From Lachnospiraceae bacterium (lineage in GTDB: Bacteria > Bacillota_A > Clostridia > Lachnospirales > Lachnospiraceae), in NCBI GenBank assembly GCA_009774465.1, contig VSNT01000003.1:7664-71663 (forward strand): DNA of 64,000 nt, in the 5' to 3' direction. A program made the translations under genes and the position numbers. This document shows positions 27,216 through 35,723 of this stretch, piece after piece (within the stretch, counting starts at the first letter, position 1; each line of letters starts with the position of its first letter). The notes below the pieces were generated by a model. That model did no database searches. It saw only the letters and a list, made by a program, of their open reading frames with translations, and was not told the origin of the DNA.

Positions 27216-28373
27216 TTATGAATTGATAAGGACATTTTTTAAATTGGCATATGCTTCGTATGCCGGAACTGTTCCCTGTAAAAAACCGCTTTGATAAGCT
27301 TCACTCTTTTTTATATCATTCCTTTTTAAAATGTTAGACAAGTTTTCTGTCGTAATCCCATTCCTGTTTCTTGCAATAAAAATACTGTCGTTCCTGTCAA
27401 ACTCATCCATCAATTCTGAATAATGAGTTGAAAACAGCAGAACCGCTCCTTTACGATTTACCGTACAATCCATAAAAAATCTGATCAATGTAGCAACTAT
27501 TTCTTTATTAAAATGATTTTCCAACTCATCTATAATCAGATATCCTCCTTTCTCAAACACGAACATTGCATTCATGAAAACACCGATTCCTTTAATTGTG
27601 CCGGAAGATAAATATCTGTTAAGCGTTACAGGACTGTTCAAAGAAATTTCTTCGCTTTCTCTAAATTTTAATCTGATATCAAAATCCTCTCCTTCCACAT
27701 TTATTTTAAAGTACTCAATACTTGGATCCAGAAAGGCAATCAGTTCCTCCGGGAATTCACCTAAAAGGGATAAAATATTAAAATCTGTCCATTTTGACAT
27801 ATCCCTTAAGAAGAAACCAGTCTCATATTTTTTATTAAGCGCTATCATAATGCTGACATCTTCCATTAAAAATTCTTCATCCTTATTTCTAACCATTGTT
27901 GGAAGCATATGATTAAATTCCAGAAGATTTTTCTTTATCTTAACTGTCTTTATATCCTTTGACCACAATTTTTCATCTTCTATAAAATATTTATTATCTT
28001 CCTCTCCCTGTCCTGCTTTCTTTTTGATGACAGTTTTAAGCTTGTTAATTGTTTGATTTTCACAATAAAAATAAGTTTCAAAACAAACACCCTGTTCCGA
28101 ATTCATTCCCTCTAAAATTTCATTGGAAGTAATATTATTAACAGGTTTATTGTTCAACAAATTAAGTATAAACGAAAGGGTTTTTAATATTGTCGTTTTT
28201 CCTGATGCATTGATTCCCATAATTGCTATTGCATTATTGAGATATATATTAGAAAATAAGTGATGCATTGTTTCATTTTTTTCTGATTCAACGCGCTGTC
28301 TGGCAAAGAAATCCATTTCAAAAACATCTTTATAAAGAGGCAGTCCTATAACTTTGATTTTAAGAAGCTTCAT
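27216..28373 (-). CDS. OLD-like AAA/ABC ATPase, RloA/AbiLi type
   Basis: This 385-residue ATPase has Walker A GINASGKTT (about 53-61), a Walker B and catalytic glutamate in YLIIDELENHFNKE (about 276-289), and an H-loop histidine in LLFSTHYSEL. It belongs to the AAA_15/AAA_21 group related to OLD nucleases but has no Toprim domain of its own; the next gene supplies one. Such pairs (RloAB, AbiL, PARIS-like) act in phage defence. It follows a strong terminator after secDF, so it needs its own promoter, which should lie in the A/T-rich 28374-28475 interval. Likely an insertion between secDF and recJ. Confidence 0.75.
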   Translation of the reverse strand: MKLLKIKVIGLPLYKDVFEMDFFARQRVESEKNETMHHLFSNIYLNNAIAIMGINASGKTTILKTLSFILNLLNNKPVNNITSNEILEGMNSEQGVCFETYFYCENQTINKLKTVIKKKAGQGEEDNKYFIEDEKLWSKDIKTVKIKKNLLEFNHMLPTMVRNKDEEFLMEDVSIMIALNKKYETGFFLRDMSKWTDFNILSLLGEFPEELIAFLDPSIEYFKINVEGEDFDIRLKFRESEEISLNSPVTLNRYLSSGTIKGIGVFMNAMFVFEKGGYLIIDELENHFNKEIVATLIRFFMDCTVNRKGAVLLFSTHYSELMDEFDRNDSIFIARNRNGITTENLSNILKRNDIKKSEAYQSGFLQGTVPAYEAYANLKNVLINS

Positions 28374-28475
28374 TTTATTATCCTCGCATTTAACGTTTTT
28401 ATTTTAAATTATACGCGTTGTTTTCTATTTTATCAATATTTTCAAAGTTTTATTTACATTTTTTCTGTTTTTATA

Positions 28476-28502
28476 CTCAAAACGGGCGGAAAATCCGCCC
28501 GT
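28476..28502 (-). terminator. Terminator after secDF
   Basis: ACGGGCGGA and TCCGCCCGT form a 9-base stem around a three-base loop, followed on the minus strand by TTTTGAGT. It separates secDF from the ATPase/Toprim pair. Confidence 0.8.
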
Positions 28503-28536
28503 AACTATACCAAATATCTGATTTTCAAACTTTTTC

Positions 28537-30795
28537 TTACGCCTGCTTCTTCTGGGGAAAAACTTTCCGAAGTACCAGCCACAGGGCACCTGTAATGCAT
28601 ACGGAAGAATAGGTTCCGCAAAGGATTCCTGCCATTAAGGGAAGCGCAAACTCCTTGACGGATGACACACCGAAAATATACAGGGCTGTTACCATAATAA
28701 AAGTGGTTAGGGAAGTAAAAATACTTCTGGAAAGCGTCTGGGTAATACTTGCATCCACCATATCCGCCAATTCTTCTTTTCTTCCCATATTTGCCTTGTT
28801 TTCACGAATACGGTCGAAAATTACGATAGTTGCATTGACAGAGTAACCTACAATTGTAAGCATACATGCAATAAAGGTAGTTCCCACAGATATTTTCACA
28901 ATCGCATAAAAGGCAAGTACTACAAGCACATCATGAATCAGCGCCAAAACCGAACTTGCTCCAAAACGGATATCCTTAAACCGAAGCCAGATATAAACCA
29001 GCATAAACAAAGTTGCCACAATAACAGCTACAACTGCGTCTGTTTTCATCTCACTGCTGACCGTAGAACTGATGGTTTCCGTAGTAATCTTTTCCGCATC
29101 TACCTGGAAATTCTCTACCATAGCTGTCTTAAAGCTTTCTCTTTCAGTAGTATTTAAGGAACGGGTTTTGAAGATCACCTCATTGCTTCCTTCTACCTTC
29201 TGTGTCTGCACATTTCCATCTCCGGTAATTGCTTCAATCATTGGTACCACATTTGTATCAATATCGGCAAGGGCCATATCCTCATTGAATGTCACGTTAG
29301 TGGACGTACCGCCTACAAATTCCAGACTGTAATTTAATGCACCGCCTGTCTGCGCTTTATTTACTCCCATAAATACAAACCCTGCCACAATTGCAGCAAT
29401 GGATATTCCAAAGAAAATCTTCCTTTTGGAGGTAAATTTAATGGTCTTTCTCTCTTTTGCAGTTCCATACCACTTTGCATTCTGGATGCCAATTGCATAG
29501 AACGCCTTCATCAGCAGTCTTGTCACCACCATTGCGGTAAACATGGAAAGGGCAATACCAAGAGCCAGCGTATAGGCAAATCCCTTTACTGTGCCTGAAC
29601 CAAGCACGCCTAAAACTGCTGCTGCAATTAAGGTGGTTACGTTACCGTCTACAATTGCGGAAGTCGCCTTTTTGTAACCGATGTCAATTGCGGATTTCAC
29701 AGTTTTACCCTTGGCGATTTCTTCCCTGATACGGGCAAAAATAATTACGTTTGCATCCACTGCCATTCCTATGGAAAGAATAATACCTGCAATTCCAGGG
29801 AGCGTCAAAGTAATCTCGAATGCATCAAGTAAAATAACGATCAGTTCCACATAAAGAGCAAGTGCAAGGCTGGCCGCAAAACCGGATACATAATATACTG
29901 CAATCATAAAAATCACAATAATTGCAAAGCCGACCGCTGCCGCTTTAATACTTGTGGAGATTGCCGCTTCACCAAGCTGTGCTCCCACAATCTTGGAATG
30001 AAGTTCCTCAAGCTCCAGCTTAAGACCGCCAATACGGATGGTGGAAGCAAGCTGCTGAGCTTCCTCATAAGTAAAGGAACCTTCAATCTGAGCCTGTCCA
30101 TTTGTAATGGAAGCATTTACGTTTGGCGCACTTATTATTTCGCCATCATAATAAATTGCAAGAGTTTCATGATTGGCATATGCAGTCGCAGTTGCATCTG
30201 CAAACTTGGTGGTTCCCTCTTCTGTCATGGTCAGGCTGACCACATACTGGCTGTTATTCATCATGCTGTCCGTACCGGAAGCGGCCTGTGCATCCTTTAC
30301 GTCTGTTCCCACCAGTTTCACAGAACCATTTGCCTGCAAAGCCTCAATGGTATTATACATGGCATAAACCAGCTTGCCATTTTCATCTGTTCCCACTGCC
30401 TGATAGTTCAAGTTGCCCTCAGAATCATACTGGGAGATAAAGTACAAGGCTCCCGGCTTTCCAAGATCCTCTAAAATTGTATTTGCGTCTGACACGCCGG
30501 GAATCTCAATATTGATCCGATCTTCCCCTTCCTGATATACCACTGCTTCCGTGCTGTAGTTTTCCACACGCTGCTGAAGCTTATAAATGGTATCAGCCAT
30601 ATCGTCCTTATCCGGCTTTTCGTCACCGACTACCTGATAGGTAATGCTGACGCCGCCTTCCAGATCAAGGCCTAAATTAATACTGGCTGCTGATCCGGAG
30701 CCCTCCGTTCCAAGCCCCACTGCTGCAGTATATCCGAACACTCCAAGAAGCAGTACGAAAACCAGCAGCGTAATAATTGCTTTATTTTTCTTCAT
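28537..30795 (-). CDS. secDF: Fused protein-export membrane protein SecDF
   Basis: SecDF uses the proton gradient to pull exported proteins across the membrane with the Sec translocon. Here SecD and SecF are fused in one 752-residue, about 12-helix protein. The SecD half has the signature LGLDLEGGVSITYQV at about 42-56 and a large external domain (to about 260); the SecF half begins near 460 with LNYSLEFVGGT. The start overlaps the end of scfB by 14 bases, so scfA-scfB-secDF is one operon, a common Clostridia order. A strong terminator follows. Confidence 0.96.
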   Translation of the reverse strand: MKKNKAIITLLVFVLLLGVFGYTAAVGLGTEGSGSAASINLGLDLEGGVSITYQVVGDEKPDKDDMADTIYKLQQRVENYSTEAVVYQEGEDRINIEIPGVSDANTILEDLGKPGALYFISQYDSEGNLNYQAVGTDENGKLVYAMYNTIEALQANGSVKLVGTDVKDAQAASGTDSMMNNSQYVVSLTMTEEGTTKFADATATAYANHETLAIYYDGEIISAPNVNASITNGQAQIEGSFTYEEAQQLASTIRIGGLKLELEELHSKIVGAQLGEAAISTSIKAAAVGFAIIVIFMIAVYYVSGFAASLALALYVELIVILLDAFEITLTLPGIAGIILSIGMAVDANVIIFARIREEIAKGKTVKSAIDIGYKKATSAIVDGNVTTLIAAAVLGVLGSGTVKGFAYTLALGIALSMFTAMVVTRLLMKAFYAIGIQNAKWYGTAKERKTIKFTSKRKIFFGISIAAIVAGFVFMGVNKAQTGGALNYSLEFVGGTSTNVTFNEDMALADIDTNVVPMIEAITGDGNVQTQKVEGSNEVIFKTRSLNTTERESFKTAMVENFQVDAEKITTETISSTVSSEMKTDAVVAVIVATLFMLVYIWLRFKDIRFGASSVLALIHDVLVVLAFYAIVKISVGTTFIACMLTIVGYSVNATIVIFDRIRENKANMGRKEELADMVDASITQTLSRSIFTSLTTFIMVTALYIFGVSSVKEFALPLMAGILCGTYSSVCITGALWLVLRKVFPQKKQA

Positions 30796-32191
30796 TTTCC
30801 TCTTCTCCTTCTGCCTCGGCCAAAGCCGCTTTTATCATAATTGCACACTCAATGCGCTTTCTTTGCAGTTCACATCCCAAGTCATAAGCATCATTGATCT
30901 TTCCATGAAAATTGTAGGAATTCGCCGCGCATCCGCCGCTGCAATAAAACTTTGCAAAACAGTTCCTGCACTTTTCCTTGGCGTAAACATTACAGGTTTT
31001 AAATTCATCTCTGATGTCGGTTCTTGTAATGCCTTCTTCCACATTCCCCATAAGGAATTCTTCCCTGCCTACAAACTGATGACAGGGATATAAGTCTCCC
31101 CAGGGTGTTACCGCAAGATACTCTGTTCCCGAGCCGCAGCCGGAAAGCCTCTTGGCAACACAGGGCCCACCTTCCAAGTCTATCATAAAATGAAAGAAAT
31201 TAACACCTTTTCCTTCTTTTCTTCTATTTAAAAGCTCCACAGCCAGCTTGTCATACTCTGCAAGCAGCACCGGAAGATCTTCTTCCCTAAGCGCATAGTC
31301 GTCTGTGGGAGCCGCCACCACAGGCTCCACCGAAATCTGCTGAAAACCAAGATCGGCCAGATGCATTACATCCTTTGAAAAATCAAGATTATTTCTGGTA
31401 AAGGTTCCCCTTACATAATAATTCATCTGGTTCCTGCTTTTTGCTGCCTTCTGAAACTTGGGGACAATGGTATCATAGCTTCCCTGTCCGCCTCTGTAGG
31501 GGCGCATCAGATCATTGATTTCCTTTCTCCCGTCAATGCTGAGAACAATATTTGACATCTCCTTATTGACAAACTCCATAATCTCGTCATTTAATAAAAT
31601 TCCATTGGTAGTCAGGGTAAAACGGAATTTTTTATGATGAGGCTCTTCAAGGCTTCTTCCATAAGCCACTAAATCCTTTACCACCTGCCAGTTCATCAAC
31701 GGCTCGCCGCCAAAGAAATCAACCTCTAAATTAACCCGGTTTCCTGAGTTCGCAACCAGAAAGTCAAGGGCCTTTTTTCCTACTTCAAAGCTCATAAGGG
31801 CACGTCGTCCATGATACTCTCCTTCTTCTGCAAAACAATACTTACAGGCAAGATTACAGTCATGGGCAATGTGGAGACACAATGCTTTCACTACCGTTTC
31901 CCGCTTTTTAAAATCTGTTATATAATTCTCGTAAATATCAGGTGCAAACAGCGTCCCCGCATTTTTCAATTCCAAAACCTGAGCCAGCGCATCTTCTATC
32001 TCTTCCACTGCACAGGTTTTTCCAAGCGCTGCAAGTACCTTTTCTTTAATTGCATTTTCATCACAGTTGTTATTTAACCCCTCTTCCACGACAGGGATCA
32101 AATCATATACCACATCATCCACTACATGAACAGAACCGCTGTTCACATCAAGAACAATGTTGTAACTATTATTTTTATACTGATGTATCAC
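30782..32191 (-). CDS. scfB: SCIFF thioether-peptide radical SAM maturase
   Basis: This enzyme is a SPASM-type radical-SAM protein that makes thioether links in the SCIFF peptide. It has an N-terminal peptide-recognition segment, the cluster motif CNLACKYC (CX3CX2C) near residue 115, and C-terminal auxiliary-cluster cysteines (CGSG, CHQF, CNVYAKEKCRNCFAKFYCSGGC). The longest frame starts at 32302, but GTG 32191 has GGAAGGA at good spacing and gives the usual IHQYK...NIVLDVNSGSVHVVDD start, 469 residues. It lies after the scfA precursor gene, separated by two hairpins, and overlaps secDF by 14 bases. Confidence 0.94.
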   Translation of the reverse strand: MIHQYKNNSYNIVLDVNSGSVHVVDDVVYDLIPVVEEGLNNNCDENAIKEKVLAALGKTCAVEEIEDALAQVLELKNAGTLFAPDIYENYITDFKKRETVVKALCLHIAHDCNLACKYCFAEEGEYHGRRALMSFEVGKKALDFLVANSGNRVNLEVDFFGGEPLMNWQVVKDLVAYGRSLEEPHHKKFRFTLTTNGILLNDEIMEFVNKEMSNIVLSIDGRKEINDLMRPYRGGQGSYDTIVPKFQKAAKSRNQMNYYVRGTFTRNNLDFSKDVMHLADLGFQQISVEPVVAAPTDDYALREEDLPVLLAEYDKLAVELLNRRKEGKGVNFFHFMIDLEGGPCVAKRLSGCGSGTEYLAVTPWGDLYPCHQFVGREEFLMGNVEEGITRTDIRDEFKTCNVYAKEKCRNCFAKFYCSGGCAANSYNFHGKINDAYDLGCELQRKRIECAIMIKAALAEAEGEEENEEK

Positions 32192-32220
32192 CTTATCAAT
32201 CCTTCCGTTTTTACAAGGAA

Positions 32221-32246
32221 TAAGCAGCGGCTTACGTCGCTGCTTA
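32221..32246 (-). other. Hairpin before scfB
   Basis: TAAGCAGCG and CGCTGCTTA form a perfect 9-base stem just before the scfB SD. With the hairpin at the scfA stop it may set the ratio of peptide to maturase. Confidence 0.5.
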
Positions 32247-32321
32247 CATTCACTATCCTGTTTTATTCCCGTGAGCAACAAGCCAAAGTCATGCCTGCAC
32301 ACCTTGGCGACTGCCGCGAGG

Positions 32322-32357
32322 GTGAAATACCCCGCAGCCTGCTGTGGGGTATTTCAC
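32322..32357 (-). other. Strong hairpin at the scfA stop codon
   Basis: GTGAAATACCCC and GGGGTATTTCAC form a perfect 12-base stem around a 12-base loop. The scfA stop codon (TGA, 32354-32356) lies inside the stem. No T-run follows on the minus strand, so it is more likely an mRNA stabiliser or partial terminator than a full terminator. Confidence 0.6.
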
Positions 32358-32497
32358 TTAACCTTTTCGCAGCTCTGATTTCCTACTGTACAGGATGTCT
32401 TGCAAGCTGACTGGCAGGATGTCTGGCATTCACCACAGCCACCCTTTTTCATGGATTCTTTTAAATCTCTTGTAGCTAATGTTTTAATTCGCTTCAT
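32354..32497 (-). CDS. scfA: SCIFF ranthipeptide precursor
   Basis: This 47-residue peptide is the SCIFF (six cysteines in forty-five residues) precursor. It starts MKRIKTLATRDLKES, the conserved leader, and carries six cysteines in a C-terminal core (CGECQTSCQSACKTSC...SC). Its thioether-bridged product is almost universal in Clostridia and is linked to quorum sensing or community behaviour; its exact role is open. The longer frame begins 15 codons upstream, but ATG 32497 has AAAGGAGATA and matches the family start. An extended -10 (TGCTATACT) lies at 32533-32541, giving it its own promoter. Confidence 0.95.
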   Translation of the reverse strand: MKRIKTLATRDLKESMKKGGCGECQTSCQSACKTSCTVGNQSCEKVK

Positions 32498-32544
32498 AAT
32501 AATATCTCCTTTTACTGTGCCTGTATTTGTATAGTATAGCATAG

Positions 32545-33870
32545 TTACTGATTTTGGAAAAGCATTTTTTCGTCATTTTCCTCCCTGTCAGAGGCTTCTT
32601 CCTCTTTCCCCGCCGGATCAGGCTCTTTCTCCGGAAGCGTCATCAAAACTTTTACCACTCTGTTTTGATTAACTCCCTGAACTTTCAAAGTAATATTCTG
32701 ATCTGTGACAATGGTCTCTCCATCCTCCGGAAGTCTGTCCAAATTCTCTATAATAAGTCCTCCAATAGAATCATAATCCTCCGATTCAAGCATAGTACCC
32801 AGCTCATCATTAATATCGCTCAGCTTCATGCCTCCTTCTACCAGATAAGTGCGCTCATCAACCTGCTTAATAAACTCCTCCTCATCCTCATCATACTCAT
32901 CACGGATTTCACCTACGATCTCCTCCAAAAGATCTTCCAATGTAATCATTCCCACAGCAGCGCCATATTCATTTAAAACAATAGACACGTTAACACACTT
33001 TTCACGCATCTCAATCAAAAGATCCGCTGTCTTTTTAAATTCATAAGTGTAATAAATATTCCTCATAATATCACTGATTTTAAACTGCTCCTTATCCTTG
33101 ACCAGAATAAAATCCTTGATATTAATCATGCCTATAATATTATCCTTATCTTCTTTAAATACCGGAAGCCTGGTATACATGCATTCTGCAAATAAATCCA
33201 GCACTTCTTCATATTCCGCATCCTCGCTGACCGTCGCCATATCAATTCTGGGAATCATAATGTCCTTTGCCACTGCGTCGCTAAAGTCAAACACATTATA
33301 AATCATCTCACGCTCTTCTGACTCAATGACGCCATCCTCATGGCTGACTTCCACATAAGTGCGCAATTCTGTTTCCGTCATAGCTGTTCTCTTGCCTGCA
33401 TCAATATGTAACAGCTTCATCAAAGCGCCTGCCAGCTTGTCAATCAGAAAAATAACAGGTGTCATTATTTTCATAAGTCCCGAAATGATTGAAGCATAAA
33501 AAAGCGCCATTTTTTCTGAATAGACCATTGCCACATTCTTGGGTATAATCTCACCAAACAATAAGATCACCACTGTTAAGATTCCCGTTGCAATTCCTAC
33601 AGCCAGACCAATTTTAAGGGCCAGCGTTGTTGCCAGTGAGGAAGCCACGATATTGACGATATTATTCCCTATCAAAATGGCACTCAGCATTTTTCCGTAC
33701 TTTTCAAGCACGTCAAGGGCTGTCTGCGCCCGTTTATTTCCCTCATCCGCAAGGGCTTTCAGCCTGACTTTGTTTGCTGTGGTAAGGGACGTCTCCGCAG
33801 AGGAAAAGAACCCTGATAAAAACACTAAAATCAATATTGCCACCAATTGCATGACACCATCGGTATCCAA
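32545..33870 (-). CDS. CNNM/CorC-family transporter-associated protein (hemolysin C-like)
   Basis: The protein has an N-terminal DUF21/CNNM membrane domain (about 3-4 helices, residues 8-170) with FFSSAETSLTTAN, a pair of CBS domains (about 195-320) and a C-terminal CorC_HlyC domain (about 330-415). Related proteins export or regulate magnesium and cobalt. The longest frame starts at 33927; TTG at 33870 has AAGGAGTGAG upstream and gives DTDGVMQLVAIL, the usual Lachnospiraceae start, 441 residues. It lies just upstream of scfA, but the scfA promoter overlaps its end. The ion carried is not known. Confidence 0.88.
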   Translation of the reverse strand: MDTDGVMQLVAILILVFLSGFFSSAETSLTTANKVRLKALADEGNKRAQTALDVLEKYGKMLSAILIGNNIVNIVASSLATTLALKIGLAVGIATGILTVVILLFGEIIPKNVAMVYSEKMALFYASIISGLMKIMTPVIFLIDKLAGALMKLLHIDAGKRTAMTETELRTYVEVSHEDGVIESEEREMIYNVFDFSDAVAKDIMIPRIDMATVSEDAEYEEVLDLFAECMYTRLPVFKEDKDNIIGMINIKDFILVKDKEQFKISDIMRNIYYTYEFKKTADLLIEMREKCVNVSIVLNEYGAAVGMITLEDLLEEIVGEIRDEYDEDEEEFIKQVDERTYLVEGGMKLSDINDELGTMLESEDYDSIGGLIIENLDRLPEDGETIVTDQNITLKVQGVNQNRVVKVLMTLPEKEPDPAGKEEEASDREENDEKMLFQNQ

Positions 33871-34039
33871 AATAAACTCACTCCTTATTTTTGTAATTTG
33901 AAAACTGTAATCAGACAGCATATGCAAATATTACAATATAGGGCATTCCCTGTCAAGTTCCTACATATAATATAACAATTCAATCAATGATGTGGAAAGT
34001 CTGCCATATCAACTTTATTAATTATCCCCAGGAGGCACT

Positions 34040-34414
34040 ATGTTAAAGAAATTCAATCTAAGTTCAAGAATTACTTTTCTGCTAAAAGCACTGCTTATCT
34101 CCTACCTGCTCACCACTGGTCTTTTACTGCTTCTTGCATTGTTTCTATACCGTTTTGAGCTTTCAGAAAAAATTGTGTCCATCAGCATTATTATCATTTA
34201 CATAATCGTTACATTTTTAGCGGGATTCATTGCCGGGAAAAGAGAAGGGAATAAAAAATTTTTGTGGGGACTATTAATGGGCGTCCTTTATTTTGCTATT
34301 CTGATAGTGGTTTCACTGATCGTAAACCACGGAATGAATGAAGTTTCCGGAAACTTTTTTACGGTGCTTTTACTGTGCGGCGGCAGTGGAATGTTAGGTG
34401 GTATGATAAGCTAG
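34040..34414 (+). CDS. TIGR04086-type small membrane protein
   Basis: This 124-residue protein has four predicted membrane segments (about 12-37, 44-65, 75-95, 105-122) with a short charged loop AGKREGNKK between the second and third. It matches the TIGR04086 family seen in Clostridia, typically near yajC, secDF and SCIFF genes, consistent with this position although here it lies on the opposite strand. Its function is not known. The start ATG 34040 has a strong CAGGAGG. It is divergent from the CorC-like gene and convergent with an HTH gene across a terminator. Confidence 0.85.
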   Translation: MLKKFNLSSRITFLLKALLISYLLTTGLLLLLALFLYRFELSEKIVSISIIIIYIIVTFLAGFIAGKREGNKKFLWGLLMGVLYFAILIVVSLIVNHGMNEVSGNFFTVLLLCGGSGMLGGMIS

Positions 34415-34430
34415 TTCGAAAAAACACCAA

Positions 34431-34477
34431 AAAAGGGGTATCCAAAAAGTCTTCACAACTTTAGGATACCCCTTTAA
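34431..34477. terminator. Convergent terminator between membrane protein and HTH gene
   Basis: AAAGGGGTATCC and GGATACCCCTTT form a 12-base stem. On the minus strand it is followed by TTTTTTGG, a good terminator for the HTH gene; on the plus strand the tail is weaker. Confidence 0.8.
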
Positions 34478-34490
34478 AACATCCTGATAA

Positions 34491-34853
34491 TTAATCTCTT
34501 GGTAAAAGCGTCAACTCCTGTGTCCACTTTAATATTTCATGGATATGTGTTAACTGTGTGGGTGTAAAACCTTCCAAAATATCTACAATCTTATCAGGAA
34601 CTTTCTGGATATCATTACCGGTCAGCAAATAATCATTACTTACACATAATGCCTTTGAAATCTTATATAATATTTCCACCGAAAATCCTTTCTTTCCCAT
34701 TTCAATCTCATACAGAAATTTAGTTGAAATTTCAATTTTCTCTGCAAATGCATCTCTTGTAAAATCATTTGCCTCACGCAGAGTGCGTACTCTCAATCCT
34801 ATATCCTTGTACGGGATATCAATTGTTGATTTAGACTTACCGGTTCTTCCCAT
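34491..34853 (-). CDS. XRE-family HTH regulator
   Basis: This 120-residue protein is a Cro/CI-type regulator. A helix-turn-helix domain spans about residues 13-70 (IGLRVRTLREANDFTRDAFAEKI ... FLYEIEMGKKG), followed by a helical tail. The start has GGAGG at good spacing. An inverted repeat (GACAGCCT...AGGCTGTC, 34870-34892) lies directly before the SD, suggesting self-control. It lies beside the agrBD genes, facing away, so it could share their promoter region and regulate them. That link is inferred from position only. Confidence 0.8.
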   Translation of the reverse strand: MGRTGKSKSTIDIPYKDIGLRVRTLREANDFTRDAFAEKIEISTKFLYEIEMGKKGFSVEILYKISKALCVSNDYLLTGNDIQKVPDKIVDILEGFTPTQLTHIHEILKWTQELTLLPRD

Positions 34854-34869
34854 TTTCGTCCTCCATTCT

Positions 34870-34892
34870 GACAGCCTTTCTCTTAGGCTGTC
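34870..34892 (-). promoter_or_regulatory. Inverted repeat upstream of HTH gene
   Basis: GACAGCCT, 7 bases, AGGCTGTC: a perfect 8-base inverted repeat just upstream of the HTH gene SD. It could be its operator or an mRNA hairpin. The 303-base gap 34854-35156 also holds the agrB promoter region. Confidence 0.45.
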
Positions 34893-35043
34893 AACTCTAA
34901 ATTTTCAGTTCCTGCTACCACATGGCATATCCATTAATGTTTGATAAAGTATAACATTTATTAGCCTAAATATGAGGAATTCAACCAAATAACAGGATTT
35001 TTAAACTAATTTCCATTTTTTTACATAATTCGACTTATTTTTC

Positions 35044-35073
35044 ACTGTTTAAAGTAAAAAACATACGATTCAG
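35044..35073 (+). promoter_or_regulatory. Possible LytTR (AgrA-like) direct repeats before agrB
   Basis: ACTGTTTAA (35044-35052) and ACGATTCAG (35065-35073) are two 9-base elements 12 bases apart, each matching 7 of 9 positions of the AgrA half-site consensus [TA][AC][CA]GTTN[AG][TG]. TATAAT follows at 35106-35111 with no good -35 at 17 bases, as at an activator-dependent promoter. Weak evidence. Confidence 0.35.
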
Positions 35074-35156
35074 TCATTTTTTTAAATATACATTGCTTTT
35101 TCACATATAATGGCTTTAATTTTAAAGGGATTTTTTTTAGAAAGGAATTGGTTTTT

Positions 35157-35723
35157 ATGCATGAACTTTTGAAAGAGCAATATGAATTCAGTGATTATCA
35201 AATTGCTCAGCTTGAATACCTTGGAAAAACTTTTCTTTCCGAATTCAGCAAGCTTTTCATTATGGGAATTTTTTTCAGAAAACAACTTAGCATTTATTTT
35301 TTCGCAGTAGTTGTAATGGTGCTTTTGAGAACAGCAACCGGAGGAATCCACTGTAAGAAATATGTTTCCTGTTTCTGTGTAACGTTCTCATATTTGTTTC
35401 TTGCCCTGACCGTACTGCCGGTTATACCAGTTAATAAAGTCTTTCAATTGGTATTGTTGTTTTTGTGTATGCTTTGCAATTATTATATAGGCCCTGTCAC
35501 CTCTCAGGTACATGCCGCTTTAAAGGATCAACTGGTAAAGCGGGTAAAGATTCAGGCCTTTTTAGTGATTTTCTTTTACCTTACACTTACGTATATAATC
35601 CCAGAGAGTCCCTACATATCTGCCGGGTTCTGGATCATTATATTACACACTCTGCAGCTTACCGCTGCAAGGATTATAAAGAAAGGAGCCCCTTATGAGA
35701 GAGAAACTTGTGAAATTTTCTAA
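35157..35723 (+). CDS. agrB: AgrB-like autoinducer-processing membrane peptidase
   Basis: AgrB is a membrane cysteine peptidase that cuts the C-terminal tail from AgrD and forms the cyclic lactone or thiolactone signal. The 188-residue protein has about five membrane segments and the catalytic pair in GGIHCKKYVSC: the His and the Cys seven residues later have the same spacing as S. aureus AgrB His77/Cys84. The frame extends to TTG 35148, but ATG 35157 has AAAGGAA upstream. The agrD gene starts inside its 3' end. The matching kinase and regulator lie convergently at 35.9-38.4 kb. Confidence 0.92.
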   Translation: MHELLKEQYEFSDYQIAQLEYLGKTFLSEFSKLFIMGIFFRKQLSIYFFAVVVMVLLRTATGGIHCKKYVSCFCVTFSYLFLALTVLPVIPVNKVFQLVLLFLCMLCNYYIGPVTSQVHAALKDQLVKRVKIQAFLVIFFYLTLTYIIPESPYISAGFWIIILHTLQLTAARIIKKGAPYERETCEIF

